A DNA stretch of 64,000 nt, from NCBI RefSeq assembly GCF_003589595.1, contig NW_020654422.1, positions 11,762,197-11,826,196 of the forward strand. Reading direction: 5' to 3'. The notes beneath the pieces are model-generated. The model was not told the origin of the DNA and did no database searches. It was given only the letters and a program-made list of their open reading frames with translations. Of the stretch, positions 33,932 to 45,300 are shown one piece after another (within the stretch, counting starts at the first letter, position 1; each line of letters opens with the position of its first letter). This DNA comes from Hyposmocoma kahamanoa. Its lineage: Eukaryota; Arthropoda; Insecta; Lepidoptera; Cosmopterigidae. A program made the position numbers and the translations under genes.

Positions 33932-34214
33932 TATATAGAATGTATAATGTTATATAACTTGCTTTTTTAAATGTAACAACAATCCACTTTATACCAAAAT
34001 TTTATTTTTTGTTGTTAATCATGTATATACATGATGTTGTTAATCATGTAATATACATGATTAACAACAAAAAATAAAATTTTGGTATAAAGTGGATTGT
34101 TGTTACATTTAAAAAAGCAAGTTATATAACATTATACATTCTATATATTTGTCAATAAAACAGAAACGTAGAATGATAATGACAATGATAATTATTTAAC
34201 TAATTTTTTCATAA

Positions 34215-34395
34215 TCATCGTCATCATTAATTCACATATGGGCACAGGCACTACTGGGCACAGGTTTATTAATATTATATAATATTAATATTATTAAAAG
34301 GTTTAGGCCATTGTCTACCACGCTAACATAATGCAACCTGCATATCTCGAGAGATCTCACACGTGTTCGAAGAGTCTGCGTGAGAAGGTTCATAG
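34215..34395 (-). repeat. LINE or SINE-derived fragment
   Basis: gcacaggcactactgggcac followed by ttaggccattgtctaccacg and atgcaacctgcat is a common Lepidoptera repeat pattern also seen in part at 36750-36900 (ccgccacgctggcccaatgc). Limits approximate. Confidence 0.5.
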
Positions 34396-34610
34396 ATATC
34401 TCACAGATGTCGCTTGCGGCGATAAAAACCGAAAAAACCCAATACAAAAGATTGTAACAAACGCTTAGATAAATTCGTAACGTTTTCTGATTCGTCGATT
34501 GCACAGTTGGTGGACCGGTGACCCTGCTTTGGTGCAGATGCAGGTTCGAGTCCTGACAGGTTTTTTGTTTCTGGTGTTCGATCTTTGTATTAAACTTATC
34601 AATCATTTGT
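34395..34610 (+). mobile_element. tRNA-derived SINE (family S2), copy 1
   Basis: Begins cagatgtcgcttgcggcgat and carries a tRNA-like part with B-box GGTTCGAGTCC at about 34550. Ends with ggtgttcgatctttgtatta. The same order is found at 36203-36420 and reversed at 35838-36040. Confidence 0.7.
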
Positions 34611-35167
34611 TTGACTACATTTTTTTTATTATTGATAAAAGTGTAAGGTGCGTATGGGTTCGCGAATAAAACAGCATTTACTGTACCTTCTGTCATTATT
34701 TAAACTTACCTTGCAAAATTTGTGTACCTTATCTTGTATCTGACAACTATTTGCAATGCAAATAATTGTTATTGCAACGTATCATTGCGAAATCTACCTT
34801 CATCTTGAAAGCAAATTATAATTAGATTAGTTAGTTGTTTAATTATTAATCGCTTCACATCTCTTCAAAAGAGTTTAGGTAAGGGCACGTTTCTCGAAGG
34901 CCTTAGGCCTAAGCTGTGCATGAACCTCTTATTCAAGTGTTAGCTTTAAGGACGGCAAGAGTAGCGGGGTGATCGCCCGCGTCCTGGTACCGCGTTCCAC
35001 GGATCGATTACCTCAACTTGCCAGTCTTTTTGTCTTGTGTCACTCAATAGAACAGACTTTCGATTGGCGCTTTGTAGGTATTTTTTCGACTTTCGAAATT
35101 GTCTTTAGTTCTCTGGATTTATTTTTATATCTTCCAATTTTGAAATGACTTTTAAATAACTTTTTTA

Positions 35168-35440
35168 TAAAAAAACCGACCTCAAATGTTTGTGGAATAA
35201 TTACATTTGCCAAGTTTTATTGAAATCGGTTAGCGGAATGTGCGCGACACCGGAACAATCCCCTAATTTGCCACCCTTACAGGTGAAATATTTCCTTCAA
35301 TTCTTCAAATTTAAACGAGATTAATACTGCGGCGCTCTTTTTCCAACAAAAAAGAATCATCAAAATCGGTTCGCAACGGAGTTATCGCGTAACATACATA
35401 CAAAAAAATACAGTCGAATTGAGAACCTCTTCTTTTTTTT
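35168..35440 (+). repeat. Dispersed repeat family D
   Basis: Starts aaaaaaaccgacctcaaa, contains gccaagttttattgaaatcg and ends cagtcgaattgagaacctc. Five copies lie in this window (30300, 35168, 35480, 48003 and 58262). A reversed copy follows immediately, making a head-to-head pair. Confidence 0.75.
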
Positions 35441-35479
35441 TTGTATTATATATATTTATATTTATATATATGTATATTG

Positions 35480-35712
35480 TTACGTGATTACTCCGATATT
35501 TGTGAACTGATTTTGATGATTCTTTTTTGTCGAAAATGGGGTTCCTCAGTAAGTAGTGGTCCGATTGAAAAGAAAATATTTCACTTCCAAGGGTGGCATA
35601 TTATGGGATGAATCCAGTTTATTACATTTCACCCACTTTCTGTTAACAGTTCATAATAAAACTTGTCAAATAGATGTAATTCTACGAAATTTTGAGGTCG
35701 GTTTTTTAAGTT
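35480..35712 (-). repeat. Dispersed repeat family D, reversed
   Basis: Reverse orientation of the same family: ttgatgattcttttttgtcg ... aaacttgtcaaatagatgta ... tttgaggtcggttttttaa. It faces the copy at 35168-35440 across a (TA)-rich spacer. Confidence 0.75.
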
Positions 35713-35784
35713 ATAATTATTTTAAATTAATTGAATATTAGTCTTCCAATAATCCAATAAGTACCTACGTAATAATTTTTAAAT

Positions 35785-36187
35785 TTTTATTGAATTGATA
35801 TTCAATTATTTTTGTGAAATTACTCCACTAGGGCGTTATAATTATTAATACAAAAATTCCTTCGATCCGGCCGGATTCGAATAATAGTATATAATAGAAA
35901 AATACCGTGCCAGACGCTATACCAACTAAGCCACAGAACGAACCAGCAGACCTCACGAATTTTTCTATGTGCTTGTTGTCGTGTCTTTGTATTTGGTTTT
36001 TCAACGACTTTTTAGCCGTAGCGCCATCCATGAGAAATCTATGAAAGTTTTATCACCCAGTTAGATACCTTTGCAGCTACCAGCCCTGGCGAGAGATGTC
36101 CCTATTCACTGTATTTTTAAATCTTTATTGAATTGATATTCAATTATTTTTGTGAAATTACTCCACTAGTTTGTTATAATTATTAAT
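35785..36187. repeat. Direct repeats of about 75 bp flanking a reversed SINE
   Basis: ttgaattgatattcaattat ... gtgaaattactccacta occurs at 35785-35853 and again at 36114-36187. The reversed S2 SINE (35838-36040) lies between. Confidence 0.7.
35838..36040 (-). mobile_element. tRNA-derived SINE (family S2), copy 2 (reversed)
   Basis: Reverse complement of most of 36203-36420. Within it gccggattcgaa is a B-box and ctataccaactaagccac an A-box. The two copies face each other as an inverted pair about 160 bp apart. Confidence 0.75.
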
Positions 36188-36202
36188 AGTTGTTAATTTT
36201 AT

Positions 36203-36420
36203 TAATGTTATAGATGGCGGCGCTACGACTAAAAAGTCGTTGAAAAACCAAATACAAAGACACGACAACAAGCACATAGAAAAATTCGTGAGGTCCGCTG
36301 ATTCGTTCCGTGGCTTAGTTGGTATAGCGTCTGGCACGGTATGCTAGAAGGCGTCGGTTCGAATCCGACCGGATTGAAGAAATTTTTTCTGAGTGTTCCA
36401 TCTTTGTATTAATAATTATA
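36203..36420 (+). mobile_element. tRNA-derived SINE (family S2), copy 3
   Basis: Begins at gttatagatggcggcgctac. The tRNA-like head is at about 36305-36376: A-box TGGCTTAGTTGG and B-box GGTTCGAATCC. It ends with gttccatctttgtattaata. The cloverleaf is imperfect and embedded in a repeat body, so it is not called a tRNA gene. Confidence 0.75.
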
Positions 36421-36724
36421 ACAAACCTAATAATTTTATTATCCATGACACATCAATAGAACTTGAAATCCGTCGAAATTGTAAGCTACGTCCGTTACTG
36501 AAAAAGAAGTAAGAAAAAAAAGAAACTACATATTGTAGTATTTAGTGCGTACTTGACATTTTGCCAATACATGTACATCACAGGCGTTTTTGTGATAAAA
36601 GTAAATTCATGCGAAAATAATTTGTTATATCTCGGAAAATTAGTAGAGTGAAACCAGGCTGTAAATCCCTTAAAAATAGATTGAACTAGACAATATTACG
36701 TTACAAACCTAATGAATAACTTCA

Positions 36725-37030
36725 AAATCATCATCAATCCATTTAAACGTGTCACTGCTGGACACGAGTGGAGACTCGTGTAAGAGTAAGAGGAGTTTTA
36801 GGCGAGGGTTTAGGCTTTAGTCCGCCACGCTGGCCCAATGCAGGTTGGGGACTTCAAACGTTTTCCGAGGTGCAGGTTTCTTCATGATGTTTTCCTTCAA
36901 TGGAAAAGTCATGGTAAATTTCAAATTAAATTTCGCATTTAAATTCCGCGAAACTAAGAGGTGCGCGCCTGGATTCGAATGCACGGCTTCTGCTTGAGAG
37001 GCGTTAGGTCAAACCATTAGGCTTCAACGG
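36725..37030 (-). repeat. Lepidoptera-type SINE/LINE fragment with tRNA-like end
   Basis: Contains ccgccacgctggcccaatgc, catgatgttttccttcaatg and tggattcgaa, a B-box on minus. This order of motifs is common in moth and butterfly repeats. Degenerate, with no coding. Confidence 0.55.
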
Positions 37031-37682
37031 CTTTTATGAATAACTTCCACTCAAAAAATTCATTCAAAATTGACGGGTTAAATATAGACGCCCTGCAAAC
37101 TTCAAAGCCTTTTTACCTTATCCGCTATGAATTACTAAAAAGCGCAGAATGTTATAGTACAATATTTATTATTTCTTACAAAGCCCTAATACATCTAGAA
37201 AAACACGCACGGGGTTGAAGACCTTATTAGAATTTTATAACAGATAAGTTCCTTGAAGGTTTGTGAAAGTCGGAACAAGGTTTATTCACGTCTATAACAG
37301 AAATTGTATCAAGTTGGATGACCCGGCGAAGCACTTATATTGATTCGTAGTTAGTATAGTACTTACCTACTTTCCTAGAGCTTTTATAATAAAACACAAG
37401 TGTCAATTCGGGCTGACTTTTTGGGATCTGCGCATACCATTAAATCTTTTGATCCAGTGCCGCTTAGATTATAATATTATTATAAGAGCAACCGTGTTGT
37501 TGAAGATATACCTCGTGATCTTTCATGATTCTCACTGTCGGAAAAGTTTCACAAATATTTACATTGTATTCTTTTATTATTTAAGCATATTTTTATTATT
37601 ATTTAAATTATTTTATATAATTTATATATTTATTTTTAGTATACTACTTACCTAATACTGTATAAATATGTGAGACTTAGAC

Positions 37683-40430
37683 GATTTTGAGGATTTTCTA
37701 TCATGTGCAAGCTCCGATTCTTTTGTTTCATTGAATCACTCGGAGATGGAGGTTGACGCATTGAGTGTCGAGCTCTCCAATATCTTTAGTACTGCGTCTC
37801 CACATTTTAATGTATGCCATATAAATGCCCAAAGCATACCTAGTTACCACACAGAGTTGCTTGATACTTTTTCCTTCGACTCTTTACATGCGGTGCTTGT
37901 TTCTGAAAGCTGGTTTAAGCCATGTCATAATTCAACTACGTATGCCTTACCAGGTTATGTTTTGGTGCGCAATGACCGTCTTGTGAAGAGAGGTGGTGGT
38001 GTAGCCATCTATCTTCGCAGTTCCATTCCTTCACAAACGTTCTCCAGAAACTAGAGAACTGAGAAATTTTACTAGTCTTGACTTAAACAAACTTGCTCAC
38101 GATGCGTGTACTATTGATTGGTCCGGGATTATGGCAGCACCCACTGTAGATGGCAAGCTGACAACATTCATCGCCACCTTATTAAGTTTTTACGACAAGC
38201 ATGCACCATTACGCTCAGTGAAACTGAAAAGACCATCTGCACCCTGGATCGCTCCTTTGGTGCGTATAGCAATGCGGAGGCGTGACAGAGCTTTTCGTAA
38301 ATTTAAACGTTGTAAGTCTGAGGAAAACTGGGTTACTTTCAAGGCTCATAGAAATCGCTGTAACCAGATGGTGAGAGCTGCAAAGCGTCGCTATTTTCAT
38401 GACAACTTTCTCCACTCTTCTCCAGCTGACACTTGGAAATTTTTGAAGTCTATTGGCTTAGTTAGGCTTCAGAATGACGCTTTACCTCATGGGCACTCAA
38501 TGGGCAGGCAAAGCGGATGCTCTCAAAGATGTTCCTTCCTTGTGCCAACAACCATCTGAAAGTTTTATCTTTTCTACGGTGTCGGTGTCCGATATTCGCA
38601 AAACAATAATGTCTTTAAAGTCTAAAGCTGTTGGATGTGATGACATTAATTTAGTCGACAAATGATAGTCTTTTGTTTAGATAGTGCTCTGCCTATTACT
38701 ACTCACATTATCAACTCATCCCTCTCATCTGGTACGTTCCCTAAGAACTGGCGCAGGGCGCATGTGTTGCCTCTTCCGAAGATTAATAACCCCACAACCC
38801 TTAAACACTTCAATTTCTATACTACCCATCCTTTCAAAAATTCTTGAAGCGATTGTTCACCGCCAACTATCATGTTTTCTTTTTAGAAAGAATATCTTCG
38901 ACCAGTACCAGCTTGTTTTTCGGCATTACAGAGGACATTCGGGAGGGCATGGAGGACTTACGGTTAACGGTATTAGTCCTCATTGATTTTTCTAACGCAT
39001 TCAATGCTGTTGACCATGATATCCTTCTTGCTATCTTTGCTTATCTGCGAATCTCTCCTCCGGAACTGACTGGTTTTCTTCATATCTTCGAGGGCGCAAG
39101 CAAGCGGTTCGTGCTAAGGACTCCATGTCTAATTGGTCAGACCTTGAGGCAGGTGTCCCCCAAGGTGGAATTCGTTCTCCTCTATTGTTCTCCGTTTTCA
39201 TCAATTTAATTTCTCCTATCCTCCACAATTCTCACCATCTGTATGCAGATGATCTGCAAATATATGCACAGACCAAGATTGACTGCCTGGATAATGAGAT
39301 ACAAGCGCTTAATGAAGCTCTGAGGCGTATCGCTGATTGGTCGAGTAAGTTTGGCATCAGTGTCAACCCAAGTAAGTGCCAAGGTATTGTCGTGGGTAGT
39401 TCTCATGCTTTGACTAGGTTGGACATGAGCTGTGTCGCGCCTCTTTCTTATAATGATACACCTATTGTATTCGCACCGCATGTTGTGAATCTGGGACTAC
39501 ACATTGATAGTACTTTAAGCTGGAAACCCCAGATTGACTGTCAGAAGATCATTGGTACCTTAAGATCGTTCCACCAATTCAAACACTTTCTTCCCATCTC
39601 AACAAAAATCATCTTAGTACAGGCCATAATTTTTCCTATCCTTGATTATGCTGATGTGTGTTATGGTGATATCACCCAGGAACTTTTCAACAAATTGGAT
39701 CGCTTGCTCAATAGTTGCATTCGCTTTATTTATGGACTTCGAAAATTTGATCACGTATCCGCATGTCGCAATGAGTTGAAGTGGCTTACGATTTGCCAAC
39801 GTCGTGATTTGAGAATACTTTCCACTCTTTACTCTATTATTAATGATAAATGTGCACCTGGACATTTGAAATGTAAATTTCAATATTTGGGTGCATCCCA
39901 TAATCGCAATCTTCGCTCAGACAGCAAATTGACTCTTTTAATTCCTTCTCACCGTACTGGTTTTCTTTCTAACTCATTTACTCTTCAGGCAATACGACTC
40001 TGGAACGCTCTACCGCCTCATATTCAAAAAGCGCGGAATAAACTAGCTTTCAAGCAATTAGTCCGCGATTTCATATTGGAGTCTCAATCTACATCCCATT
40101 AGCCTGACATTGTTATATATATGTATATTGAATATATATGAGTATGTATTATATATTATGTATTTGTGTCTATATAGGTTGCTTATATAAGTATATAGTT
40201 AGTCATATAATATTATGTGCTATATTTATATTGAGTTTAAACTATATTTCATAATTATTTACAATTTTCTTCCTGTCTGTTTTAATTGTCATGTTATGCA
40301 CCTTAGTTAATTATTTTGAACCCAGCTCTCCGGTTGACTGGTAGAGAAAGCCTAATGGCATTAAGTCCGCCATTTGTACTGTTTTGTGTGCAATTAAGTT
40401 TAAATAATATAAAAACTCTTCAAAAGTATC
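37683..40430 (+). mobile_element. Decayed jockey-like LINE 2
   Basis: Endonuclease start at 37731-38054 (HINAQSIPSYHTELLD, VLVSESWF, GGGVAIYLR), internally deleted. A linker at 38131-38559 follows, then RT pieces in several frames at 38474-39209 (VLIDFSNAFNAVDHDIL), then 39125-40102 with GVPQGGIRSPLLFSVFIN and the catalytic LYADDLQIYA. The 3' end lies in AT-rich DNA near 40430. The limits are estimated because no target duplication was identified. Confidence 0.8.
37731..40102 (+). pseudogene. LINE 2 endonuclease-reverse transcriptase, broken
   Basis: Coding remains of LINE 2. The endonuclease lacks its C-terminal half: the sequence jumps after SIPSQTF near 38040 directly to the pre-RT linker. 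Several frameshifts lie between 38559 and 39125. The last 325 codons (39125-40102) are uninterrupted and include the YADD motif and the thumb and C-terminal parts. Confidence 0.85.
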
Positions 40431-40834
40431 CTCACCAACTCATTTTGGCGTTTATTCCCAGTCGTTCCATGTACTCGTTCCACGTAGAACAATAATTGTG
40501 ACCCATGCGTTTGTATGGTCACTATATCTACTATTTTGTTTTCTTAATTTATTGTGGTACAAACATTCATTACAATATTAATGTTTGCAGAAAAAAATGA
40601 AACTGCTACTGACAACGAGTACCGAATTAAACTTAAATAGGAATTACCTTGGTATATACTAATCTATGGTAATAATATACGTGCTAAAAGAGCTTACATA
40701 TACATACATGCACACACATTTTTGAACAAAAATCGAATAGATAAACTTTATTGTTTAACCCATACCCATTACCCATTTGGTTAAGCATCTACATGCTTAA
40801 ACAAATTTGTATTTGAAACTAAAGAAAAAAAGTA

Positions 40835-40910
40835 ATTAACCGGGATATGAACTCGCGACCGCAGGCTTCGCAAGCAGACTCTGCCCTCTAGGCCACAAAG
40901 CTCCATCATT
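40835..40910 (-). repeat. tRNA-like SINE fragment
   Basis: On minus, tggagctttgtggcctagag resembles an A-box region and gcgagttcatatcccgg a B-box. Short and isolated, with an unknown family. Confidence 0.5.
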
Positions 40911-41099
40911 ATTACTAAACAGTTTGGATGCTTATCTTGAATCTGAAATTTATTTACAATCTCTACGGCGCGGCGTCTAATTTGGGTTACTAACTAAATC
41001 ATACTCTCTTAGTGATAATAATAACAATAATTTATTTATTTCAGACAACATTCAAGGTCCATTTTAATGTTAGTAGAGCTTACGCTATATTAATACTAA

Positions 41100-41830
41100 C
41101 ATAGAAATTGGCTCCTGTGCGAGTTTACACATCATCAGACAATCAGGCCCGTCAGCTATCGCTTTCAGGATGCCATTACAGCTCCCGCGCATTCTATTCA
41201 ACAGCTAGGCAGTTTTGTTTCGCCAGACTGCGTCAAAACGTGCCCGAAGCTCTGCAAAAGCGCAGGAGCTGCAACGCATTATTAAATTGGACTCGCAGAG
41301 CATTGCATGTTTTTGAGCATGTTTGATCCACAAACTTGCCGCGTACAGAGATGTGCAAAATGCCTTAAAGAATGTTACCTTCACTGCATCTGTACATCTA
41401 GCAAACTTTCCAACCAACATACTCGGCCGAACTGACAACGCCTTACGCTCCCTTTCCTTATGCACATCATCGTTAAGATCCGCGGTTACCAAATGTCGGA
41501 AATTTTAATTCAAACCCTCTTTTAAGGGGAACACCATGTAACACGTGATCCAAAATTAGGGAACTTGTGTCCCACCCCAAAGACCATACTGTCTTTTTAA
41601 TATTGTAAGCTAGACTGTGCGACTCCGCGTAGGACTCGCATACATTAAGTAGCTTTCGCATTGCCAGCAGCACCATATCGTCCGCGTAGCTGAAATTATT
41701 GATACAGACATATGCAGGTCGGTTACGTTAATAAAGTAACCGAAGATTGAATACCAGGGGTGAACTCAAGCAACCTTATCTCACCCCGCATTCCATCCTA
41801 AAGAGAGCTCACTCGCCCACACACCGCACA
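41100..41830 (-). pseudogene. Decayed LINE 3 reverse transcriptase fragment
   Basis: Read on minus: a CGVR-GCLSSPLVFNL segment, with a stop where Q is usual, near 41800-41750; FSYADDMVLLAMRKLLNVCE near 41690-41630; then a shifted frame with DDVHKERERKALSVRPSMLV and a thumb-like region at 41492-41205. These are RT motifs of a non-LTR element type common in Lepidoptera. Stops and frameshifts show decay. Limits are approximate. Confidence 0.75.
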
Positions 41831-41989
41831 CGTTTTCCTGATTCAGGTACCAGAATGTAAAGAGAGATGTCAACTCCGGTCAGATGATGCCGCAGTAATT
41901 GAAAACTGGAAGATAAATATATTTGTGACAAAGTAGTAAAGTAAAAGTACAGCAAAAGTACTGAATATGCTTTAAAGCAAATAAATTAT

Positions 41990-42367
41990 CGGTTCCAGCG
42001 TACTGTGCGGCGCCGGCGGCGTCGGCGGGGTTTACGTACGTAAAACCCGCCTTCGCCATACGCGAATAACCTTTGTCAGGGTCTTATTTACTATGGGTAA
42101 TAGGCATTTGACCAAAACCATTTATAACCTTATGGCAATTGACTATAATGGTCGAGTATGGAGCACCCTTGTCAAGAAATGTATTTAGGTGGAGAGATTT
42201 TTTTTGCGCTAATATCTTTTGTTGCGGTAGAATTAAAGTTGTTCGTTTTAAAGACATTTGATTTGGGTTCAATTTTATAGATATCCTGTATAAAATATCA
42301 AATAATTCTGCAAATAATAATAAAAAACACGAGACAATGTTTCTCATTATCCAGGTACAGTCACAAA
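41990..42367. promoter_or_regulatory. Putative NADSYN1 upstream region
   Basis: DNA just before the NADSYN1 start codon. It holds a short GC-rich stretch (gcggcgccggcggcgtcgg) at about 42008 that stands out from the AT-rich surroundings. A promoter role is inferred from position. Confidence 0.35.
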
Positions 42368-45300
42368 ATGGGTCGCAAAGTGACGGTGGCAGTATGTACC
42401 TTAAACCAGTGGGCGCTGGACTTCGAAGGCAATATGAGCAGGATACTTCAGTCGATCCAGGAGGCTAAGGAGATGAGCGCTCTTTATAGAACCGGACCGG
42501 AGTTGGAAATATGGTAATTTGATCCTTTTGTTTCGGTTTGACTGAACGATCCAATGAGCTTCGATGTTATAAGTTTTCATGTTTTTTTTTTTCACTTTAT
42601 TCTAGTGGCTATAGTTGTGAAGACCATTTCTACGAGCCAGATACGTGTCTTCACAGTTGGCAGGTTCTCGCGGAACTCCTCAAATCACCTACTTGCAAGG
42701 ACATGTTAATCGACGTAGGCATGCCAGTACAACACAGAAATGTTCTATACAATTGCCGAGTCGCCTTTCTTAATAAGAAAATATTGTTGATCAGACCAAA
42801 GATGATGTTATGTGAAGATGGAAATTACAGGGAGACTAGATGGTTCTCCGCTTGGACCAAAGTAAGAATGTTTGATTTTTTTTGTAGAAAATTGTATAGT
42901 ATGTAGATTGAAATTAATCTATCAAGGTTTTAAATAACGTTTATCATATAAATCAAAAGAAAAAAACCTAGTAAATTTTATACAAAATGACACTAATTCA
43001 AACTCGTGAAGTCCTATTGGATTTGAATTTAAAAAATAGTAGGTAGAATATGTCATAATCCTGGAAGTAAGCAATTGTTGGACGAGTAAGAATTATACGA
43101 GTCAAGCAGTTGCTGTTTCCCCCGAGGTTTATATGGAATAGAGCTTTTCTCGATGTAATCTTAGCGCTGAAAAAACAAGCACACGACTTGGCTGTATGGC
43201 ATTTTTCTTCAGATACTTCTAAAATTGTATGCAATGGTCAAATATTCAAAAGTATAACGTAGTCGTAAATAATGGATTTTTATACGGATTTTGAGGAGTA
43301 GGCCGAGTAGTAAATTGTATTTAATTTGTTTAAAAGAAAAGGGAATATTTCCAAGAATATGTGAGAAATAATACGTTATTACATAGGCCACGAAGTCAGG
43401 GATTGCCTGACGAGTATTAGTTACAATACAAGGCCGAGCGGCAGTGAGGTCTGGTGTTACACGCGTCAGACCCATTCTGTCGAAAGTGTGTATACAGGCA
43501 TACTGCTTTTCTCAACAACATGACGAATTACAAAAGACTTTAAAAAGTTAACGAAAATACAAAAGAGGAACACGAAAGTCTTTACTTTATTTTACCGGCT
43601 TCTTCCTTTTTAAATAAATATGTGGTGCAGGTATTTTTAAGCAGCATGATTAAACGCAAAAAAGGGATTATTTTCCATTTTTTTTTTCATCCTCTCAATT
43701 ACAGACACTGATGTTAGTAGGCATGATAGTTATTATTCAGTTTACATTGTTCATTGTTAGTAGATAAATTTAATAGTTTAGAGCAGCAAGGACGGATTCA
43801 TTCACGTTTACTTTTCTGAAAAAAAAACCAGAAAATTAAACTATTGAAGAAAAATTACAATCTTAGATTTGGCAGTATGACCAATTACACGCCTTAGCTT
43901 GTCCCGAAGGACGAAAAATTTTACTACTACTACTTACTTTTCTGGCCTAGGCCGGTAAAGAGTTGCTTGGTCCATAAACGACAACTTTTGTGTGTTATTT
44001 TTTAATATAATGGAAAAATATTCGAGATGTTTCAGAACAGTTAAAAATATTAGATTATTTTCTATTTCCAGGAAAGACAAGTAGAAGAATATTATTTGCC
44101 TAGAATGATAACGGCTATCACAAATCAGTCTACGGTGTCCATTGGTGACGCAGTGATCGCTACTAGAGACACGTGTATAGGTTTCGAAATTTGTGAAGAA
44201 TTGTGGAATCCAAAAAGGTATTTATTGTTATTAGATCATTTTTATGATCCATTTTAGATGAACTCTAGATCAATTTAGATTAAAACACCATAAGGAGATA
44301 CTTTTTCAATTCATTGGTCAGTCACTCGCAGAAATATGTATACACGGTGCCAAATTTATATTCGATAGTCGCACGAAATGTTCATTAAAATCGTAGATTA
44401 TTTTATGAAACGTAATTTCGCCCTTTTTCGTATGGAATTAAAGGGTAAAATTAATAATAATAATAATAAGTAATAGTAAATATTACACAACATCACGTAC
44501 GTTGCTCTGACCCCAAAGTAACTAAAGCATTTGTGTTACGGAAATCGGAAACAACGGCTGTACTACAAACACCCAGACCTGAGACTATACAGAAAAAATA
44601 ATTTCTACATTGACTCGGCCTGGAATCGAAACCGGGACCTCAGAGATGGCGACACAATGAAAACTGGGTGGAAGTCACTTGACCACAGAGACCGTCAATA
44701 AACTTTACGTTCACACTACACTTTTGGATAATAAAGCCATACGTGATCATAAATCAGAAATACTTTTATCACATGAAAGTTATAAAAATAATACGAATTA
44801 CATGAAACATTTTTTTAACTCCTATATAAGCATAAAAAGTTATCGACTAATTTCGTTCGTGGAATTTTTAAACCTTACTCCTGAAAAGTTGTCATTTTGC
44901 AGATGTGGCCTTATTACTCCAAGACGGGTGCGATTTATAGAGTAATTTGACCATGTGTATATATGTATATGTCGACAGTAAAAGGTAAAGGAGGTTAAGC
45001 GATACTTAAGTTTAAACTTATATATGTATAGTGAATTTTGTGACTTATTTATTTATTTCAAATTTATTGCAAAATACTCCTCTGTCGTTCCCTCGCTGCT
45101 GAGGATCGTGACTTTGAGCCGTCAATAAATTACTACACCGTCAATAAATTCTCTCCACGGTACTCTGTCTTTGGCTAGGTGGAATGCGACGCTCACTGGT
45201 GCAGCCACACTTTCAGCCACCTGGTTACACCATCGTGTCGAACTTCGAACTCTGCTCTTCGTTCTCCCTCAATCTTCTACTCTAATCCTCTACTCTTCGT

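Larger units (their letters stand above)
32291..34173. mobile_element. Long hairpin element interrupted by a Tc1 insertion
   Basis: Outer inverted repeats ttctacgtttctgttttatt (32291-32310) and the complement aataaaacagaaacgtagaa (34154-34173) enclose the Tc1 element (32319-33931) and a near-perfect palindrome of 216 bp (33932-34147). With the Tc1 insertion left out of account, the left outer arm runs straight into the palindrome arm at a TA, so this was one hairpin element with arms of about 140 bp before Tc1 landed in its left arm. Confidence 0.65.

Noticed and set aside
36305..36376. Possible tRNA gene
   Set aside because: A- and B-boxes are present but the acceptor stem and anticodon arm do not pair well, and the same unit recurs reversed nearby within a larger repeat. 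Treated as a SINE head.
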